From assembly GCA_030686995.1 (NCBI GenBank), contig CM060693.1:117765228-117829227 (forward strand): a stretch of DNA of 64,000 nucleotides. The letters are read 5' to 3'. The position numbers and the translations under genes are program-made. Origin of the DNA: Artemisia argyi (lineage: Eukaryota > Streptophyta > Magnoliopsida > Asterales > Asteraceae). This document shows, in pieces, positions 36,801-47,262 of the stretch. The stretch's first letter is position 1. Every line of letters begins with the position of its first letter. The notes under the pieces were generated by a model, which worked only from the letters and a program-made list of their open reading frames with translations, had not been told where the DNA came from and ran no database searches.

Positions 36801-36868
36801 ACAAAGACTAAAGAATGCTTGAGGATCAAAGAGCTTAATTTCCAAGGCGACCTCGCTTAGGGGCAGAT
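33803..36868 (+). other. Element C 3' non-coding region with multiple purine tracts
   Basis: This is 3 kb between the env-like ORF and the 3' LTR. I recognise no gene. ATTGAGGGGGAG or a close match occurs three times (about 34,631, 34,817 and 35,067), besides the expected tract beside the LTR (TTAGGGGCAGAT). Such multiple tracts are known from Sireviruses. Around 34,186-34,290 a short unit (TGGGTTACAGTCACTTCAGGCT and variants) repeats three times. Frames near 35,446-35,720 have no recognisable domain. Confidence 0.7.
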
Positions 36869-37227
36869 TGTTAGGAATACAAATATTCCTGTAAAAGACT
36901 CGGTCACCTAATTATTGTAATAGCATTAATGTAGCTCGTAGTTAGTTTAGTTATTAGTTAGAATTAGTTTAAGTAACATCGTGGAAGAAGGACGGGTCTT
37001 TACCCAATGTATGCCTGATCCACAGCCTGAGTGTGGGCATTTTTATTCTTTGTATAAATACCCCTCTCCCACCAAGGGAGAGGGTTGGACCTTCTCATTC
37101 TCTAATCTAATATTACACCTTTTTCTCTCAAGGTTCCAAACTTCTCTTTCCTTTCTTCCTCATTCTAATTCATACGCCACCAACACCATCATGTGCTTCA
37201 TGTTTGTGACATAATTAGTATCCTACA
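36869..37227 (+). repeat. 3' LTR of element C
   Basis: This matches 4810-5168 in length and layout, with a TATA box (TGTATAAATACC) near 37,051. It is followed by CATAC, the duplicated target. Confidence 0.95.
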
Positions 37228-38504
37228 CATACCTATCACGGTCCTTGTATTCCTGCGATAGTATGCTTGGCTATGTGTAAGGATATAAATACCCCTACCT
37301 CATGGGAAATGGGGTGTGTGTTCTTTCTATCTATGCGAGGTTTTTCCTATGTTTCTCTCGTTTCTCTCTCTTCTCTAAAGTGTCCCTGATTTTCTCTGCG
37401 GTTATGACATTTGTCTTCCCGGGATAACTTCAATTAAGAAGAAGTATTACGTTCATCACGTGTACTCATTATGCATTCAAATGTATGTCTCCTTCCTCTT
37501 GCTGGTTTTGATACCTTAGAATAAGCAACACATTTTATGCACATCTACTAGAAATCTTGAGAGAAGAACAAAATTGGCTCAAATAAATCCTATGAGAATC
37601 AACTGCTACAGAAATTCTCTATGACTATCGTTACCAACCCTTATGTAGGCTCATTTGAAAAGACCACTGATAAAGCAAACCCGATATACCAAACTTGAAG
37701 CTGAAGTAAAATAACCCAAACTTGTGACTGAAGCTTGCACTAATGTGTGACAAAGAACAGTGCAGAGAGTTCATGTAACATCGAATCCCTAAGTACTCTA
37801 TACTCTTCAACCAACCAACCATCAAGTATAAGACGTACTTCACCTCTTGACTATCAAAAACTACGTGTGAGTTGTGACACTAAGCACTAAAATGTAACTC
37901 GTTAAAGTGATAGTTATTTTGTGGCAATAAAAATGAATAATCAGCATAATAACTAGATATCCAAGTCTTCGTCATTGCAAAGGTTAAAAGCTCGAGCAAG
38001 GATCTCGAACAATCTTCATCCAACCAACACTGATATCTTCAAGATAAAATAAGATCACGCCTTTGTGAAAGCCTACTTCAATCTCAAATAAGGGATACAA
38101 AATAAGCTCCGTGATCACTTGACATTCCATGTCCAAATTCTTAGCCGTTTTGAGCTTTTAGCCGAAATTTTCCTTAATGTTCTTGTGGTTGATTTACAGA
38201 GTGCACATTGGAGGAACAACAATTCGTGATGAAAGAGATTCACGTCCATATCGGTGACTTGCTTAGTTGTTGCTTCATTCTCAATGATCTTTGTCAAGAT
38301 TACATTCCCTTGCTCATCCTTTTCCTCTTCATTACCGGGTTGATTAACCGGATCTGAAGAGGGAATAGTAGTAATGGGTCAAACCTTACTTGGTTGAATA
38401 ACCAGATTAGGATGGGTACCGCTAGTTCCTCCTTCCTTCCCGGGTTGATTAACAGGACTCAGAGGCGGTTGAGGGAAGTTACAACTATCTTAAGTTACCT
38501 TGAT
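37228..38504. other. Decayed Sirevirus DNA around element C (end of an older element, and element H linker)
   Basis: After the CATAC duplication, 37,233-37,440 looks like an LTR 5' part (GGATATAAATACCCCTACC, a TATA region similar to the LTR of C, then CT-rich). From about 38,504 down to 38,000 the minus strand has decayed coding sequence, with QPGKEGGTSGTHPN and, in another frame, SSNVHSVNQPQEH. This resembles the poorly conserved linker between integrase and RT in copia pol, so it probably belongs to element H. 37,440-38,000 shows nothing I can name. Confidence 0.5.
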
Positions 38505-38509
38505 TAGTT

Positions 38510-41500
38510 TGTAACACCCCCAAAATATCGCAGCGGAATACTGTGTCATTGGGGTGCTACTTCATAATACAAAGTACAAGGTATAGAAAATGAACTCTAA
38601 ATGAGACGTTTTGAAAAGTTACCATTCGATTAATAAATTCCGAGTTACAAACTTGAGTTCCATAATACAATACATAAGAGTTTTAAGACATATCGAATGG
38701 TAAAGATAAAAGCATGAGTCTTCAAAACATGCCAAGCGACTCTATGCTCCATGCAACAGCTTATCATCTTACAGACCTGAGACAAACATGCTAAAGTGTC
38801 AACACAATGGTTGGTGAGTTCATAGAGTTTGTCTTAAAACAGTTGAAAAGTCTTTAAAGAATATTCGCACAGCAAAGGCATCGTGAATCTACTCAGTTGA
38901 AATTCCCGCCATAAGAGACTTGCAACCTGTGTGTTCACAACCCACTGCTAACATATAGTATGATTTCGATATATGTGTATACGATATATGCACGCTTAAT
39001 GTAAAGTATCACTGCCTACTGAACCTCTTGACAAGAATAAGCACAAATGCTTCATAAGAATAAGCACAAATGCTTCAAAGCTGGATTATATTCACCCAAG
39101 GCCAGTAATATATGGCAATGGTGGGGGCGTCAGCCCGATAGTACTATCAATACCTCTCCATCGGCTCCATCCAGGAGTTAAACAGTAGTTAAAGAATATA
39201 GCGCATAGAATAGGTTTAACACATTAAGGCACATATCGTAATAAAACTACACGTCATGTTTAAGAGTATAAAAGTATAGCGTAGCATATGAGTAAAATTG
39301 TCTTTAGTAAAAGAGAAAGTAAGTAGTTTAAGCATGTATCTCCCCAAAAGAGTTTAAAACAAGTATGAAAAGAGTAGGGGCTATGACTCACCTTAAGCTT
39401 AAGTGATGTGAAATGAAAGTGGTAGTCGAATCGCGAAAGTCACTAAGAGCAGCCTATAATAGAACGTTGCGACTTAGGTTTTGAGTAACGTCTAAGAATA
39501 CGAAGAATTGCCTATATATGTCTTGCATAATGTTCATGATGTAGTACTTAGTATATAGTGTAAGTCTTTGAATATAAATGGTTTATGAAACATGTATAAG
39601 TTGTATATCTCTTACTACCGTTCGGGCCGACATAATTCAGAAGTCATGGAGTAAACGTTCGAGGAGCCAGGACACTTTAATTCGTAAATCCACAACTCAT
39701 CTCGACGGCTTACTTAATGAACTCCTCACATGAGGCTCCCTACTATTGTAGTATTCGATAACATATATATAAGTTTTGATCCGAAAAGTTACATGTCCAA
39801 TATTTGAATAAACTTAGGAAAGTTTACTTTTACATGAAGATTGTTATTAGGGTAAGTTTCTTAAGTCTTGTATGACAATTACTTGTAAGATTTCATGGTT
39901 CTTTAGATGAAGTAGATCCAAATTGTATGTTTAAGTTATCGCTAACTCTTTAGTTCATGTTTTCACCTAGGTAAGTTTATATGGTCTTTAGTCATGGCTT
40001 CGCTGCGACCTTGGTCATTGTACCATGGTCTTGAGACTCAACCTTGGATTTAGCCATGGTTGTGGTCTTGGCTTTAGGTCATTAGACCTCTTGGTCTTAG
40101 TAAATCATAACTGTTATATAGTGACTTTGGTCTAAAAATGGGCTGTTAAGAATTTGAAGAAAATATCACTCGGAAAGCATTTTCAGGGCTCGAGCTTCTT
40201 TGGTCCTGAATGAAAATGTCGTTCCGGACAACTTTTGTGTTTTAACTTTTTGATGAATCGGACCAGAAAGGTGACTTTCAAAATGGCAGAATGCAAAACA
40301 GTAGGTATCGGCAGTTTCGGCGTTTTGGTTTTGCTAACTTCAAATGGTCATAACTTTTGACTCGGGTACTCGTTTTGGGTGATTCAAATTGCTATGTTTT
40401 CCTTGTTAAGTCCTATTTAACAGTAAGTAAGTTTCAAATATCATGGTTATACTATTTTGGTCGGGGTTCTTCATAAAAGTCACTAGTTTACTTGTTTAAA
40501 GATCATAAGTTAACATATATATATCATAACTTGTTTTACTAGTTTTTATACATCATGAACATAATACAAAGACCATATATAGCATGAAAGAAACATAAAT
40601 AGCATGAAAATGATATTTAGCAAGAAAGTATGTTAGGGTTTGCTTACAACTTTAGGCTTTCTAAAAGAAAGGTAAGTAACTAGTAAGGTACGGACTTTGA
40701 TAGACTTAAGCTTCACCCTACTTCACTTCAAGCAATCTTTCTACCCTTGTATTCTTGAAAGAAAGATTATGAAAGTTGAGGTGACTTGAGTGGATTCAAA
40801 CTCAAGAGAAATCACCAAAGTTCTAAAGATTGGAAGTAGTTTTGATTACCTAAAACCAAGCTAGGGTTTCTATGTTGTTGAAGCACTTGAACCTTGCTAG
40901 AAATTAGAAGGAAATAAGCTAAGTGTGGTGTGGTTTTGGGGTGGGATATGCACGGAAACAAGAGGGGGAGGGGGTATTTATATGGCCTTGAGGAGGTTAC
41001 ATTACATTGACTTGTCAACCCTTGGAGAGCAAGCTTAACACATGTAAGGATCTAAGGCCTCCTAGCATGAGATCATGCCACAAGTGTGAATCCCCCCCCC
41101 CCTATATGGCGATTCACAAAGCTTGGGGAACAAGTGTGGACTTTTGATGATATTATCCAAGCTTATGGAGCTAGTTTCGACTCCGTAAAATGCTAACCGT
41201 AAGTTGTTAAGTCACGAAACGTAAAACCGGGTATCCTAAAAATATAAAACTTGAAAATATGGTTAAACATGTCAATATACTCCATAATAAAATATAAAAT
41301 GAGTGGTAGGTTCTATTGGGTTGCTCAAACCCTGCTAAAACTGGAAACACGGGTCTAAAACGCGTAATACGTAAAACGTACGAAAGTTGCGTAAAATTGA
41401 GAAAAGTTGAAAACTCAAATTGTCTTAGAAATGCGGTTCAGGTATAGGCTAGGGTTACGGCTGAGTAAAAATGCTTAAAAATGGAAAATTCCAGTTTTTC

Positions 41501-41839
41501 ACGGCCGAGGCTTATTTTGGTCATGTTTTTCTCAGTCATGATTAGATCTCTAATTAATCAAGAGAGTACAAAACATTTTTCTGATGCGGGGTCACTTAAC
41601 GCGGTCGAGTTTCGTTGTGCGTAGAATTTTTGAATGACGTTTCACCCTAAAACGTGTAATTCCGTGTAATTCCTTAATAACTTTCACGAAAATGATCTGA
41701 TGAGTGTCAAACTTTTAATTTGCCATGGAATTGATTTATCACTCGAGGCCAAGAAACAAAAATCAAATTTCGGGAGAATTTTTGGAAAAATGAATAGTAA
41801 AAGTGAATAGAAATAAATTTGAAAATGCAAATTGTTACA
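38510..41839 (-). repeat. 3' LTR of element G (3.33 kb)
   Basis: The LTR runs from TGTAACACCCCCAAAAT to AATTGTTACA. A minus-strand TATA box (CCATATAAATACCCC) lies at 40,985-40,971. The opening 400 bases share blocks with LTR K (63,259 onward), such as GCTAAAGTGTCAA, GGTTGGTGAGTTCATAGAG and TAAGAGACTTG. Confidence 0.9.
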
Positions 41840-42120
41840 GTCTCTACCCCTTCAGGAAACTTCGTCCTGAAGTTTAGTGTGTCTAGGTCTCTTATCTTAA
41901 TAGCGGCATAATAAAGCTAGATTTAGAATAGAATAATATGGTAGGATAAGGTACGTACCTGTTACGCATTGCAGGCTTCCTTAGCACCCAAATAGTATGC
42001 TCGACCCCGAGGTGGACTAACATTGTATCCACGGTTTGGGTTATTTTCTTCAAGCATTACTGCTAGAGTCGGGTTATCCAACACTTGTCCCTGTGCCCCA
42101 TTCAACCTAGGACAATTATA
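41840..42120 (-). other. Element G end of internal region, purine tract
   Basis: Reading from 42,120 the Gag frame ends soon after the second knuckle, and a short trace (RGRAYYLGAKEACNA) leads to a stop. The rest of pol is deleted. At the LTR edge the minus strand has AAGGGGTAGAGAC, the polypurine tract. A hairpin CTTCAGGA/TCCTGAAG with a 7-base loop lies beside it (41,850-41,872), at what would be the last codons of pol. Confidence 0.7.
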
Positions 42121-43176
42121 TCAGAAGTGGGTTGGGCTGTTGCACTCATAGCATGTCTTTTGGTTGTTTTCTATATTGCCCGCATTCATCGATGCTCTAC
42201 ACTTATTTGCAAAATGACCCAACTGTTTGCACTTTGTACACACTCGGCATGGCTCAGACTTCTGATGATGAAAAGAACATTTAGTACACTTAGGATGTGG
42301 ACCCTCATACTTTTTCTGATCATACACTGTTTCCGCAAATCCTCTTGCTCTCTTATTATCAACCATTGTACCTTTTTGCTCGCCTGATTCACCTGCTCCC
42401 TTCCTTTTATCACTAATCTTCAAAGTTCCATTCCTAACCATCTCATCTGTTAGGGTCCCTGCTCTTAATATTGCACTTTGAATTGTGGGAGGTTCGGTTG
42501 TTTTTATTGTCCCACGAATCTCAGGAACAAGGCCATAGATGTACCTCTCAATCCTTTTGGATTCAGGGGTAACCAGATGAGGAACTAGTTTAGCTAGTTC
42601 ATGAAACCGATCTGTGTAGGTTGCATGACCAGCCCCTACCATAGAGTGATGCCAAAACTTGTCCTCTAGTTTTTGCATTTCATTAACCGGGCAGTACTCT
42701 TCCTTCAGTAGTCCCTTAAAGTCGTCCCATGTCATGCCTACAGCTGCTTTTCTACTCCTTGCTTGAATATGCATGTTCCACCATGTCAATGCCTTTTCTG
42801 ATAGCAAGCATGCAGAATATTTCACTCTCTGGTGGATTGCACAGTTACTGATATCGATCACTGACTCCATCTTCTCGACCCATAGTGTATATGCCAATGC
42901 ACCTGCTTTACCATTAAACTCAATTGGTTTGCATGACGTAAATTCCTTATACGTACATCCAGTCCTATGGTTGTTGTTGTTGTTGTTGTTGTTGTTACCA
43001 TTCCTTCCTCCATCATTTGTAGCGTCATTTATGCTTCCGTGGTTTCCCGAATTGTTCATGTGATTGCCAACTTGTGTGACTATGGTTAGGGTTACGGCTG
43101 AGTAAAAACGCTTAAAAACTGAAAATTCCAGTTTTTCACGGCCGAGGCTTATTTTGGTCATGTTTTTCTCAGTCAT
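42121..43176 (-). CDS. gag: Element G Gag, N-terminus fused to LTR sequence
   Basis: This 351-codon intact frame encodes a Ty3/gypsy Gag. Residues 32 onward include an Asn homopolymer (from a TTG microsatellite at 42,967-42,996), YKEFTSCKPIEFNGKAGAL, KYSACLLSEKALTWWN, FKGLLKEEYCPVNEMQKLE and FHELAKLVPHLVTPE, the capsid domain. Two zinc knuckles close it: CTKCKQLGHFANKC, then CYECNSPTHF, whose final Cys is lost. The first 31 codons, including the ATG, are read from the LTR remnant, because a deletion joined LTR to gag in frame. A protein could be made, but the natural start is missing. Gag normally builds the particle and binds RNA. Confidence 0.85.
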   Translation of the reverse strand: MTEKNMTKISLGREKLEFSVFKRFYSAVTLTIVTQVGNHMNNSGNHGSINDATNDGGRNGNNNNNNNNNHRTGCTYKEFTSCKPIEFNGKAGALAYTLWVEKMESVIDISNCAIHQRVKYSACLLSEKALTWWNMHIQARSRKAAVGMTWDDFKGLLKEEYCPVNEMQKLEDKFWHHSMVGAGHATYTDRFHELAKLVPHLVTPESKRIERYIYGLVPEIRGTIKTTEPPTIQSAILRAGTLTDEMVRNGTLKISDKRKGAGESGEQKGTMVDNKRARGFAETVYDQKKYEGPHPKCTKCSFHHQKSEPCRVCTKCKQLGHFANKCRASMNAGNIENNQKTCYECNSPTHF

Positions 43177-43494
43177 GATTAATTCTCTAATTAATCATGA
43201 GAGTACAAAACATTTTTCTGATGCGGGGTCACTTAACGCGGTCGAGTTTCGTTGTGCGTAGAATTTTTGAATGACGTTTTACCCTAAAACGTGTAATTCC
43301 GTGTAATTCCTTAATAACTTTCACGAAAATGATCTGATGAGTGTCAAACTTTTAATTTGCCATGGAAATGATTTATCACTCGAGGCCAAGAAACAAAAAT
43401 CAAATTTCGGGAGAATTTCGGGAAAAATGAATAGTAAAAGTGAATAGTAAAATTTTCGGGAATAGAAATAAATCTGAAAATGCGAATTGTTACA
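43085..43494 (-). repeat. 5' LTR remnant of element G (410 bp)
   Basis: This matches 41,442-41,839 with about a dozen differences and one small indel. Only the outer end survives; similarity stops at TTAGGGTTACGGCTG, where gag begins. Confidence 0.9.
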
Positions 43495-43499
43495 TAGTT

Positions 43500-44275
43500 C
43501 ATCGAGTTCAGTACCTTTTGCTTTACCAGTTTTGAAGACAACATTTCATGAGCTTTCGTATGTCAACCAACATTTTCGTATCAGCTTCATCCTCTTTTAG
43601 TTTTCTTTTCCAATTCAAACACTTCAAAACCAGGTTCTGGGAAAGGAATACTAAGTAACGGATCATTATTCAAGTGTGCAACTTCGATATCATGAGAGTC
43701 ATCATCAACACCATAAGGAATAACTGGAGATTGGCTTTCTTAAGTAGTCCGAGTTATACTTCTAGAGAGTGCATCTTGATCAATGGTGATTGAAGAAGGA
43801 GAACCGGAGCAAGAGCTTCAGGAACTAGATGATCAACATTCGTTGGAGGTTGGAAGTATTCATCAAACATAAATCCCAGTCATCTTCAGTAAGTAGATCA
43901 TTAGGTGTTAGAGGAGAGTCGTATGACAATTCTTCAAACATCAATCAACATGTAGTTTATTCACACTTCTCCCCTCAAAAATTGCGTACGAGGTTGCCAT
44001 TTTTTATTAAGCAAGTGAATAAGAATACAATTAATCATTTAGTTTATTCACACTTCTCCCCCTCAAAAATTGCATACGAGATTGCCATTTTTGATTAAGC
44101 AAGTGAATAAGAATACAATCAATCATGTAGTTTATTCACACTTCCCCCCCTCAAAAACTGCAAACGAGGTTGCCATTTTTTATTGAACAAGTGAATACGA
44201 ATTCGATCATAGATAAGTAGATCGACTTGATGACTAAACGAACATGGAGAAAGCATGACGCATGTTGTTGAGAAT
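43500..44275 (-). pseudogene. pol (fragment): Element H pol linker remnant and triple repeat
   Basis: From 43,950 down to 43,550 the minus strand reads as decayed copia pol linker. It includes a segment like MFEELSYDSPLTPNDLLTED and, across a frameshift, EEYFQPPTNVDHLVPEAL, which resembles the region between integrase and RT. It is interrupted by stops. Between 43,951 and about 44,213 a unit of 87-88 bp, beginning TGTAGTTTATTCACACTTC, is repeated three times. Elements G (left) and the solo LTR (right) both interrupt this older element. Protease, integrase and RT of H are not visible. Confidence 0.55.
43951..44213. repeat. Three tandem 87-88 bp units
   Basis: Units start at 43,951, 44,038 and 44,126 with TxTAGTTTATTCACACTTC, each containing CCCCTCAAAAA, GAGxTTGCCATTTTT and AAGTGAATA. 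They differ at several bases, so the array is not recent. Confidence 0.85.
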
Positions 44276-47257
44276 TGTCACACCCCCAAAATACCTGAAT
44301 GGCAGCGGAATGGAATACCTGGGGGTGACTGTCATAGCACCACAGTTACAGTTATATTGAACGACCTAAAGTGTCGTTTTGAAAATACATCGTTTGATTC
44401 ATTCAAAATATTCAGAGTTATAAAACATAGGTCCCAAAAGAGTTGGAAAGTTTAAGGAAATAAGTTTTGTACAATCAAACGATAGTTCATAAGTGCATGA
44501 AAATCCAAAATGAGACGTGTCATCCTTGATACTCAATGAAATGACTCCATGCATGTCATGAGGAATATGTCTTAGTTACCTGAAAATACATTGCGGAAAC
44601 GGTCAAAAATAATGTTGGTGAATAATCATAGGTTTGTAAGTTAAATCGTATGTACATAAGCCACAAGTATAAAGTAAACCGACAAAATGTCAAAAATGCT
44701 ACATTGTCTCTTAAGCTCATGACCCCGAAGCTAAACATAATATTGTATTGGCCCCGAAAGAGTGTTTACCAGGCACTCAAATAGTTTAGACATGAAATGC
44801 ATCCGTAATTCCGTTGGAGCAACCCAAACACGGATGGAGGCGTCACCCTCAATAAATCTATTCACTCACTTTCGCTTGACATTATAATTAACGGTCCATG
44901 ATAATAAAGGGGACTTAACTTGGTAGTAAGGCAACTTAAGCAATGTATGGAATTTAATACTTGGGCATGTACAAAAATAATTGATGCAATGTATTCTCCC
45001 CCGTGGGATTTGAAATCAAATAAGTAATTGAAAACGGGGCTATGAAAACTCACCTGAAGTGATAGTGCAATGAGATGAAATGATCGGGACAACAAGGCAC
45101 GAACACTAGCCGCAACCTAAATGAATGAATATGATCTACTTTAGATCATGAAATGAGGTAATGAATATTCATGCACATGATACCTATACCACTCGTAACT
45201 TAAAAATACTTGTTATTGTCAAAGTAGGTAATTTCCATACTTAAGAAAAATAAGTCCAACTAAAATTTTAGAAACTTGTCGTAATATATCGTATATAAAA
45301 TGTTAGTGTTATATTTCTCGTTTTGAAAACCTTAAAATAACATCTAGTAGTTGCATAAATAAGCCATGGGTCATACGTACTTCATTAGTTAAGAATATAA
45401 CTCTTGAACAAGAAATCTAGAAAATATAGTATTTAGTACATAGTTATATTATTTCTATTAGTGACTATAATTATATATATAGTTTTGACGATTTTAAAAC
45501 GTGTATAACTTTGTCGTTTTAAGTTCATTTTCTTCATTCTTTATATCCATGGGTTCATCTTAGTATGTACGAATATATTTTTGATAGCTCGGCTTTTCTA
45601 GGTTACGTCTAACACCTCGGTTTGTCCGTCGAAAATCGTCCAACAGCATGTAATTTTCAGAAAAATAGTTTTCGTCGTTAAACTTGCAAAAATCATAACT
45701 CCTTCGTTATAAACTCGTTTTAATCCGTTCTTTCGCTCACGGCTTCGTTTTTGAAAGTATTTTCTAAATCTTTGGTCAAAAATTACCCATCATCTACTGA
45801 TTTTCCCACGTTTTAAAAATATGGACAGTAGGTATATATATTGTTTCAAAAACCATTTCTAGGGTTCCAATCTAGTTCCAACTTCAACCAAACCACTTCC
45901 AATCACCACAAAACTAGTCTAATCTTACCATACACCTTCTTAGGGTGTCATGGGTTCCTAAACATCATAAATCAAGTGGATCTAACAAGGATCTAACTAT
46001 AATCTATTTCTAGGGCTCAAAAGTTAGATATGTATAAAATAGAGTGGTATAAATAACATATGCATGTAGATCTTGTATATATATCATATGAATCTTGTAA
46101 AAACTTGATAAAATTATAAAGATGAGTTTCATACACTTACTTGAAAGATTAATGAGCTTTTGATGGTGAAAACCTAAGTAAACCTTGAGTTTGTATTACA
46201 AAACCCTAAAAGGAGTACAAAATACACTAGATAATTACTAGATCTTGGAAAATTAATGTTTTCTTGCTTGTTCTTGTGTTTAGGCCGAGCACCACCCAAA
46301 GAGAGAAAAAGAAAAAGTTGTCTTGTTTTAGATCTTGAAAATGAGGTAAAAATGAGTAGTTTTATGTTATATATTATATATATTAGACAAACATTAATTG
46401 AGATGGTAAAGTTTTCAAAGTTGTAAGATATTAGGAATGGAGGGGGCGGCATTTTGTGAAAAAGGGAAGAAAATGGTATTTTATGTAAGAAAGTGGGTAA
46501 TATTTAGGTATTATAATGTATATATTAATAGTTTTAGGGAATACCGGGTACCGAGTTAACTAAAAATAAATTTTAACGGAGTTAACCGAGACATAATAAA
46601 GTTGTAAAAATTGTAAAAATATGTTGGGTATAAATATTGAGTTTTTGGATAATTATTGTTTAATTTCTACGAAAACCATCATATTTATAGTAAACTTACG
46701 ATAATAATTAAATAAATTTCCAAAACACCAGGTAAATTAATAGTATAATTTTTATATTATTAAAATGAATATAAAAATATATTGGGATCATAGTCGGGAG
46801 TGTCGGACGTGTTAGTCACATTATTGATCGTGTGTTAACGTTTATTTAGAAATAAATATATGTAAAAAGTCAATTATACCAAAAGTATTAATTTAAACAT
46901 CCTACAAGTAGAATATTATGCAAGTGCCATAATGATGATATGCAGACTATTTCTAGTCCGTATGAGATGTCCATAATGATAATGCATGAATTCGCAGCTA
47001 AACCAATCCGGTTACACGAATTTGAATACTCGTAAACTAAATTTACGATGAAATGAGTAATGCACATGAATAGTGGTTTTCTCTCGGGAATGAATAGTGT
47101 CATGTGAATAGTGAAATTTTTGAATGTTTCTCGAAATATCAAACTGACCTAAAAAATGATGAATAGTAAAATGATGAATAGTGATCGATGAATAGTAATT
47201 TGTAAATAGTAAGATGTTGAGGTTTGGAAAAATGACCTGAAATTGTGGGGTGTGATA
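44276..47257. repeat. Solo LTR of a gypsy element (2982 bp) with target duplication AGAAT
   Basis: The LTR begins TGTCACACCCCCAAAAT and ends GGGGTGTGATA, and is flanked by AGAAT at 44,271-44,275 and 47,258-47,262. No primer site, purine tract or coding region lies inside. It resembles the LTRs of G and K in its start (CACCCCCAAAAT, CAGCGGAAT) but differs internally. It is the product expected when two LTRs of one element recombine. The small ORFs within are not genes. Confidence 0.88.
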
Positions 47258-47262
47258 AGAAT

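Larger units (their letters stand above)
4810..37227 (+). mobile_element. Sirevirus-like copia element C, complete ends, nested by D and F
   Basis: This element has two 359 bp LTRs (4810-5168 and 36,869-37,227), both TGTTAGG...CTACA, flanked by CATAC at 4805-4809 and 37,228-37,232. A primer site lies at 5171 and a purine tract at 36,857-36,868. Inside are a repeat-rich leader, a gag-like ORF split by element D, a second repeat-rich leader, a long env-like ORF split by element F, and about 3 kb of non-coding DNA with several GAGGGGGAG tracts. No pol domain is visible. About 22 LTR mismatches by eye (roughly 6%) make it older than D and F. The Sirevirus assignment rests on the extra ORF and the multiple purine tracts. 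Confidence 0.9.
38510..43494 (-). mobile_element. Chromovirus-like gypsy element G, gag-only remnant with target duplication
   Basis: Element G is on the minus strand. The 3' LTR is 38,510-41,839 (3330 bp, TGTAACACCCCC...GTTACA). The internal part is 41,840-43,084. A 5' LTR remnant is 43,085-43,494 (410 bp). The flanks are TAGTT at 38,505-38,509 and 43,495-43,499, a 5 bp target duplication, so both outer ends are original. About 2.9 kb of the 5' LTR, the primer site, the start of gag and nearly all of pol are missing. The long LTR and the tail beside the purine tract fit Tekay/Del-like chromoviruses. Confidence 0.88.

Noticed and set aside
38510..41839. Element G LTR considered as a DNA transposon because its ends are CACCCCC-rich
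   Set aside because: The second partial LTR, gag, the purine tract and the 5 bp target duplication show an LTR retrotransposon.
43081..43095. TTAGGG near the LTR/gag junction as a telomere-like repeat
   Set aside because: Only one unit; it belongs to the LTR sequence TTAGGGTTACGG seen also at 41,450.
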